Assembly: GCA_010645155.1 (NCBI GenBank)
Contig: CM021316.1
Location: 1,778,755 to 1,842,754 of the forward strand
Reading direction: 5' to 3'
From: Tigriopus japonicus
Taxonomy: Eukaryota > Arthropoda > Copepoda > Harpacticoida > Harpacticidae
DNA length: 64,000 bases
Below the pieces are notes generated by a model. It saw only the letters and a program-made list of their open reading frames with translations. It had not been told where the DNA came from and ran no database searches. Both the position numbers and the translations under genes were made by a program. Positions 34,250 to 64,000 of the stretch are shown piece after piece; the first letter of the stretch is position 1, and the number at the start of each line of letters is the position of its first letter.

Positions 34250-35895
34250 TACTTGAATCCCATCAGTACCAAGCAGATCATTTCTGAAATTTTATAACTG
34301 CCGCAAGTGGGGTCATGAGTCAGTGTCATTAATGACATATTGTAAATCGAGGTTTGATGCTTACCTCTTCACAAACTTAATTTTTACACACACCAAAAAC
34401 CAAAAGAATTTGTTATAAAAAATAACTGAATTGAACAAATTCAGAGCAAAACACATTTTGTACCATGATGCCCATTTCTAGGAATTTACAATATTAATGC
34501 TCCGAATAGCTTCTTAATAAAAAGGGAAAGAAATTTGCTCACATTTATTTTTTAAATAAATTTCTTGACCTCAATCTTTATCAGTTTTAGGAAATTCTCA
34601 CGAAGCAAAAAGGTGAGCCTCACCACCAATTTCTTTTTTTTATAAAGCTGAAAGACCGTAACACTGATGGCTTTGATTCATATTGAATGTTAAACCTCAT
34701 TTCCCGAATGATCCTTCCTTTTGTTTTCCTCTCCTAACTCTCTTTTCTATGAAAGTCTGTGACTCGATGTTCAGCTGATTGAGTGAACCGTGACTCGGCA
34801 GCTTCCAAACAAATCACTCACTCACTCACACTATCACCTCAGAACAAAACCATCCCAAAACGGTTCATCCATCCTAATTGGAACATCATCAATGTAAGAT
34901 CAACTAGAAAGAGCTAAACTATAGACAATTCCACTTCGTAGCATCCGTTTTCATTCTTCGTTAACGGAAGGTTTGAGTATGTTTTTGGGTGTCTCTTGAG
35001 ACGGAATGAGCCGGGTTAAAAACTAAAGACGCTATGTATATTGTGAGGTTAAACTACTCATTACCTTAGCAATGTTGACCGACATGGAGCAAATCAGTTG
35101 TTTGAGTTGAAAAAGTTCAAAGATTATGGTTGTTATTCCTAGAAACTCGGATTGCCAAGTTAATCTAACACTGCCAAACCTGACCTAACCTAACGAAACT
35201 TAATTCATCTGGGCTAAATCTCATCAAATCTCATAGTTACAAGTCATGAATGGCGCTCCGATTTCCTGCGAATAACGTTCATAAACATTGTAAGCTTCAA
35301 AATGGGAAAGAAAGTCGTTCGATCGTCATTTGGATTAGATATGGCTAAGCTTATAAGGTGTAATAGCTAAAAATCTGTTCTCATAGTCAAGTTACTATGA
35401 TCTTAAGGGCGGACTAGAGTTAATGTAGTAAAAAAGTAGGCGGATAATACCGGTGGTCTCTCAAGGATGATCGAAACGCGAGACTGGCCAAAGGATGGAG
35501 ACTATAGAGCACTTTTTAAAAGCCGGCCATTTTTGTCCTCTAGATGGCTTTCACGCAATTCAACCCAAGAATTGAAGTGGCAACCCGCGCCATCTTGTGG
35601 TAAACAACGCTTGAGCGCCTGGATAAAATCTTGGGTCTCCATTATCGCTCACCTAGCATAACTTTGTTTTTATTTCTGAACCTAATGAATTTTAACTAAA
35701 TTCTAAGGGAAAGGAAATACAAAGAGTAATTTCCTTTGTCCAGGAATATTATCCCGATTTTTGCCGCCATCTAGTGACGGATTGTAAAGCTTTAATTGAA
35801 TTTCCATATTTCGCGTACCGGATAAAGGATGACAATGATTCCCATTTTTTTCCGTTTTAGATCCTCTCCGGATAATTTCATAACACAATTTCAAG
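34250..35895. other. upstream region of PSMD12; no gene seen
   Basis: No supported coding region. CTCF-like motifs lie at 35587-35600 and 35763-35777 (both minus), within 310 bp of the PSMD12 start codon. No TATA element was evident. Confidence 0.45.
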
Positions 35896-38371
35896 ATGCC
35901 GGTGGCCGTGGACAATAGCGGTAACAAGAAGAAGAAAGGCGGTCTGACCGATGCGGCCGAAATCGAAGCCAAGATCAATGAGATCATGATCGAAGGGCCC
36001 GGAGGGCCGGCCCAAAAAATGGAGGTCGACTACTCCGAAACCACGGCCCAACAAATCCCGCAAGCCCAAGCTTTGGCCGCCCAAGGCCAGCTTCAGGCCG
36101 GTTTGGATTTACTCCTCAGTTTGGAGAAACAAACCCGAACCGGAGCCGATATGCACTCTACGGCCAAAATCCTGGTGGCCATTGTGCAAATGTGCCATGA
36201 AGCCCAACAATGGGATCTCCTCAACGAACATCTCATCTTGTTGTCCAAGAAACGGAGCCAATTGAAGGCGGCCGTGACTAAAATGGTGCAAGCGTGCACG
36301 GTTTGGATCCAAGAAGGTACCTTGCCGAACGCCACGGTCGAATTGAAACTCATCGAGACGTTGCGAACCATCACGGCCGGTAAGATCTATGTGGAGACCG
36401 AACGAGCCCGTTTGACGCATCGATTGTCGCAGATGCAGGAAAAAGACGGCGATGTGGCCGCGGCGGCCAAGACCATGCAAGAACTCCAGGTGAGTTGGCA
36501 GAATAAATGGGATTTTTTTTTTTAAATTAAGAAAGATGGTTTTGTGTAATGCTCGGTTTCAAGTTGACGTCACAGACTTTGATACTGAGGATTTACTAGC
36601 GCCATCTGACGATTAAAGGGTCGTTTCACGAGATTTCAACTTTCTAAGTAGACAACTTTGATTTGATTTTGTACACATTTTACATCATCCATGCTTGGTA
36701 AAATTACCATGTGGTACCATGTCATTGTCAGAAAAGCAAATAAATGCACCTCCAGAATCTTGAAAATTTTGAGCATTTTTTGATTCTTGATCAATAAAGG
36801 AAATTCAGGAATTTGGATACAAGGAGTGATTAAGCAAAGAGACATGACTACTGCTGGGGAGCTTCTTGTCTAACTTGGCTTGCTCTTGCCAAAGGGTATT
36901 CCTCATTGTATGTTGCATGATGCTATTTTGAAAGCGGCCTTAAGGTTGCTTGTAGTTACTTTAATAAGTCTATGAACAGGATTTGGATGCGGTTGACGGT
37001 TTTTGATACAATATATACGAAGTTTGACGAAATATGCCAAACTTGCCAAAACATCTCTGGTAGTAAAGAGCAATTGTCTGAAATTTCTAAAAATTGAGCG
37101 TGAACTTAAAATGGGGAAATGATCTGTGAAAATAGGCTGATTAGAAGTGATGAATAATGGTATAGCCGATAACTCTACAAATAAAAAAAAAATCTTTTTT
37201 TCGGATTGAAAATGGTCCAAATTGCCAAAAAATTGCAATTATTGGTTCAAGTTTCCGCGGTTTGATAATAAAAAGTTCAAGGATATCAAATTACCTAAGG
37301 CCCAAATGACAATGTAGCCTCCCATGGGTGTTTTGTTCTTCACCATTATTTTGAAATTCACCTAATGACACTTGGGGATGGTTGAAAAAGTATTGCTAAC
37401 CATTTCAAAACGTCCTGAGAAGATTTTTTTCGTTTCCCTTACAAAAAATATTTTTCCTTTCAAATCCTCCAAAAACCAACTCTGTTCTGTTCCAGGTCGA
37501 GACGTACGGATCAATGGAGCGACATGAAAAGGTCGAATTGATTTTGGAACAAATGCGTTTGTGTCTCGCCACTCAAGATTACATCCGGACGCAAATTATC
37601 TCCAAGAAGATCAGCACCCGATTCTTCGAAGACCCCAAGAATCAGGCGCTCAAACTCAAATATTACGAGTACATGATCGAACTAAACCAACACGAGGGCA
37701 CCTATCTGGACATTTGCCGATTCTACCGTCACATCTTCGATACCCCATGTATTCAGGAAGACGAAACCAAGCGGATGAATATCGTGCGAACCATGTGCTT
37801 GTACGTCATTCTGAGTCCTTATGACAACGAGCAATCCGATCTGATTCATCGGATCAAACAGGAGAAAGCCTTGGAGGACATCCCCACCTATATCACTCTT
37901 TTGGAGGAGTTCATCACCACCGAACTCATCGATGATGCCAAATTCTGCCAGATTTATGAGCATCTCATCAAGCAGAAGAAGAACCCATCAGCTCCGGCTG
38001 TTTTTGATGGATCCGAGCAAGGAAATAAACGTTGGGCGGATCTGAAGAAGCGCATTGTGGAGCATAATATCCGGATTGTGTCCATGTACTACACCCGAAT
38101 CCATTTGAAGCGATTGGCTGAGTTATTGGCTCTGTCTGAGCACGAGACCGAGGATTTCTTGAATGCCATGGTGGTCAAGGGCTCGGTGGTGGCCAAGATT
38201 GACCGTTTGGAAGGCATCATCAACTTCTTCACCCAAAAGAATCCCAATGATATGCTCAATGAGTGGTCGCATAACATCTCGGAGCTCATGGAGAAGGTGC
38301 AGAAGACGACGCATCTGATCAATAAAGAGGAGATGGTGCACAAGCACATGGCGGGAAAAGCCGATGATTGA
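35896..38371 (+). CDS. PSMD12: PSMD12 / Rpn5, 26S proteasome lid subunit (2 exons)
   Basis: Exons 35896-36489 and 37496-38371 join in phase 0 to 489 residues (human 456; the excess is mostly the N-terminus). Family blocks in order include KMEVDYSET, LLSLEKQTRTGADMHSTAKI, WDLLNEHLILLSKKRSQLK, then VETYGSMERHEKVELILEQM, RLCLATQDYIRTQIISKK, RIVEHNIRIVSMYYTRI and the C-terminal PCI-type helices ending TTHLINKEEMVHKH. Rpn5 scaffolds the proteasome lid and contacts the deubiquitinase module. The first ~30 residues, lysine-rich then acidic, are poorly conserved but in frame from a good ATG. The intron (about 1.0 kb) contains dispersed repeat family A. Confidence 0.96.
36588..36790. repeat. dispersed repeat family A, copy 2 (PSMD12 intron)
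   Basis: Begins near ACTAGCGCCATCTGAC and shares ATTGTCAGAAAAGCAA and AAAATTTTGAGC blocks with 11770-11985. Confidence 0.6.
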
Positions 38372-38416
38372 TTGATTGATTTAAGAGAGCTTTTGAGAGG
38401 GAAAAAAAGTTATTTG

Positions 38417-38422
38417 AATAAA
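38417..38422 (+). terminator. polyadenylation signal of PSMD12
   Basis: AATAAA 46 bp after the stop codon. Confidence 0.65.
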
Positions 38423-39708
38423 TATTTGTACTCGAAGGACTGAAATCAGAACTATTATTCTAGCTTCTTTAAACAAATTTGATTTGGTCTGATAAGGGGC
38501 GGGCTAAATAGGGAAAAAAAGAAAGGATCCCACTTTATTGAAATACAGGGTGCGCTGTTGCAACTGGGACAAACAAAATTCTTAGTTTCAGCCAATTAGG
38601 TGATGGAAGTGTTGAGTCATGTTTTGGCACAATCTCCATTGCATATTCATCTATGATTTAATATTGAAACTTCTGATTTTTGTTAAGTTTTATTATTGGG
38701 ACCTCAGCTTAAATATTGCTGGGTACTTTTCCAAAACAAATTCCATTCAAGCAAGGATCACTAAATACCTGGATGCCTAGGCTACTGACAAAATCCATTT
38801 TTCGAATTCTGTGCCAGACAGAAAAATCTAAGTGAAACCAAATGTCCGATTGGTTATTCAAAGCTCACATGCTTAATTTCATGTAGATCAACTGAATCAT
38901 TTGTCAGTATGAGTAATTTGAAGCATAAAGCATAACGCGCTTTTCCTAAACAACATTTGCACCTTTTATCGTCCAAAAGAACGATTGTAAGGTCAATTTT
39001 TATCTCGTTTCCGAGCGTATGTTTTGCGACTGTAGCAAATTTGGAAACGTTGTTTCTCGCTCGTGTTTGAAGGAACGTGTCATGCTGAAATTCAGCAATT
39101 CAATTTTTGATCACAATGATCGAAAAATATTATTCAAAGATGCATATTTGTTCATTTGATTCCATAGAATTATGATTACAAAATTGAAAAATGTTTTTAA
39201 AATGAAATAATTTTTAATGCTTCTTTCCAGGAATGTATGGTCTATGCATCTTATTTTCTACCTAATAAACTTAGCTTATTATGAACCAGGTGAAAGCAGA
39301 GGTATCTAAATTTCCGTTGACAACCGTAGACTTATTAATTACACGCTAAAATTGAAACAACTCGAATTTGACAAAATGGCCTGAACAGCTCAGCACAAGC
39401 AAAAGTCAAATCTTTCTTTCATAAACCGTCAGTTTATTTCACACTACGTATAGTGTTTTGTAATATCTACGTAATAGATGTTTCCTGATTTATTTTGAGG
39501 TTCTTGGAAAAAATATATGACGACATGGAACCATGATCTGAGTGTGGAACTAAAGCACATGGGCCAATTCCATGTGTAGTTCATATTCATAATTGCATAT
39601 TTAAGTCATCCATCTATTAAGTCATGATTTTGGTCCCAACGATTTTGCGGACTTTCTTCTTTTTCCCCCATTGTTTCGTTTGAGGATTCTCTTGAATCAG
39701 AACAATCA
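38423..39708. other. spacer between two converging genes; repeats only
   Basis: Holds the 3' UTR of the phosphatase gene (minus), dispersed repeat family C copy 2 (39190-39440) and a lone TA-flanked CAGGGTGCGC end at 38546 resembling the element at 50765-51311. No gene seen. Confidence 0.5.
39190..39440. repeat. dispersed repeat family C, copy 2
   Basis: Related to 30880-31140 by a shared ordered series of blocks, including GCAGAGGTATCT. Confidence 0.5.
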
Positions 39709-63047
<23,339 letters not shown>

Positions 63048-64000
63048 TTTGAATTCGACTTTAGAGGCTGATCAATCTATCAATGAATCACAACTGTTCT
63101 CACTATTCATCTGAAAGAGTGGAAAAAGAGAAATTAGTTGCAAGTTCTCTGTGGAGAAAGCGTTATTGTTGTTGTGGAACAGTACTTGAAGGACTTCATC
63201 CCTTCCAAGATGCCAATCGTTGGTTGGTTTATTCACAATTTAGAGTCAACGCTTTAAGTGGAATGGATGGAAATCGATTGCGTATTATTTTGAAATCATT
63301 TCGAGTCTTTCAAAGCGGAGCAGATGTCGAGCATCACGTGTGAATGCCGAACTTTCATCACAGTCATGTTCCTTCTTCACCAACACCACTTTCACTATCC
63401 ACAAAATATCTCAAATATCTGAACACTCACCTTTTGCATATAAATTTTCACTTAGAGCGTCTAAAACACCCGTGTAAACTCAAGGAAACCCAATCAAAGG
63501 GTCATGAAATAGTAAATATTCAACCAATGTCTCATGATAATCAGCTTAACACTAAAACCACGATCAACCTTCGCCTGGCAGAATCACATTTCACCTGGCT
63601 CTTCATGGGGCAAACTACTACTACTACTACTATCCATCCACCGTCCACTTTTCTCACGCACTCACAACGACCAATCGGTCGGTCGGTCGGTCTCGAAATA
63701 TCTACCTCACTAACCTGCCTAGCTTGCTAAAGTATGTCCTACCTCCTCCTAGAGGCCTCTACCTCCTCCCTTGGTCTATTACGAATCCATGGAGGACGCT
63801 TTTGCTCCTGTAAACGTGACGGAGGCCCCACAACGTCCATGGTGGTTGTAGCAAACTCGGCCAGCGTTTTTGCCTTTTTGACGCGGAATCCACCAGTTGC
63901 CTCTAGGGTATTCGCTGTTTTGCTATTTTAGGTTCATTGAGATCTATTATTATTTCTTTAAAAAGTATGAGGATGTAGATTGGTTAGCAAATGATTTGAA
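63048..64000. other. upstream flank of the Ptp10D-like gene; no gene seen
   Basis: Should contain 5' UTR sequence, but no promoter element was clear. A CTACTACTA run near 63618-63634 and repeated CGGT near 63675-63692 are the only low-complexity features. Open frames at 63344-63730 and 63734-63931 show no family features. Confidence 0.4.

Noticed and set aside
38546..38580. Another complete CAGGGTGCGC element
   Set aside because: Only one end is visible; no inverted partner was found downstream.

Overview
This is a eukaryotic nuclear window, almost certainly from an arthropod and probably a crustacean; a copepod is my best guess, but nothing here proves it. Genes have spliced GT-AG introns and AATAAA signals. 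Intergenic and intronic DNA is AT-rich and full of transposon remnants. The best arthropod marker is a receptor tyrosine phosphatase whose whole layout, down to its C-terminus, looks like insect Ptp10D.

Layout. 1-8.5 kb is mostly repeats: the start of an open frame running off the left edge, a TATA-driven first exon of an unknown secreted protein (minus, 2153-2410), a hAT-like element with an internal minisatellite (5169-6576) and a dead LINE fragment (about 6700-7600). 8.5-10.4 kb holds TMED2, a p24 cargo receptor (minus, 3 exons). 13.6-16.35 kb holds calumenin (plus, 4 exons, HDEF tail). 17.2-17.64 kb encodes a small unknown type I membrane protein (minus). 17.7-26.8 kb has no recognisable gene. 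26.8-28.7 kb is a GT31 beta-1,3-glycosyltransferase (plus, 2 exons). It converges on PEX3 (minus, 1 exon), which starts 20 bp after the stop codon of TIM8 (minus, 2 exons, 2.2-kb intron). 35.9-38.4 kb is the 26S proteasome subunit PSMD12/Rpn5 (plus, 2 exons). 39.7-63.05 kb is the phosphatase gene (minus): 15 coding exons in matching phase, 1563 residues, about 12 FN3 domains, one membrane segment and one catalytic domain.

The genes do not form one pathway. Several serve the secretory system (TMED2, calumenin, GT31 and the phosphatase as a surface product). TIM8 and PEX3 both serve organelle protein biogenesis and lie head-to-tail so closely that a shared transcript is plausible.

Mobile DNA is the other main theme: two copies of a hAT-like family with 8-bp target duplications, a hAT MITE nested in a mariner-like element, two copies of another TA-flanked TIR family, fold-back elements, three dispersed repeat families present twice each, and tandem arrays with 23-, 29-, 31- and 42-bp units. 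A short motif resembling the CTCF core recurs at about ten places, some inside one dispersed repeat family. An 83-base assembly gap lies at 45900-45982.
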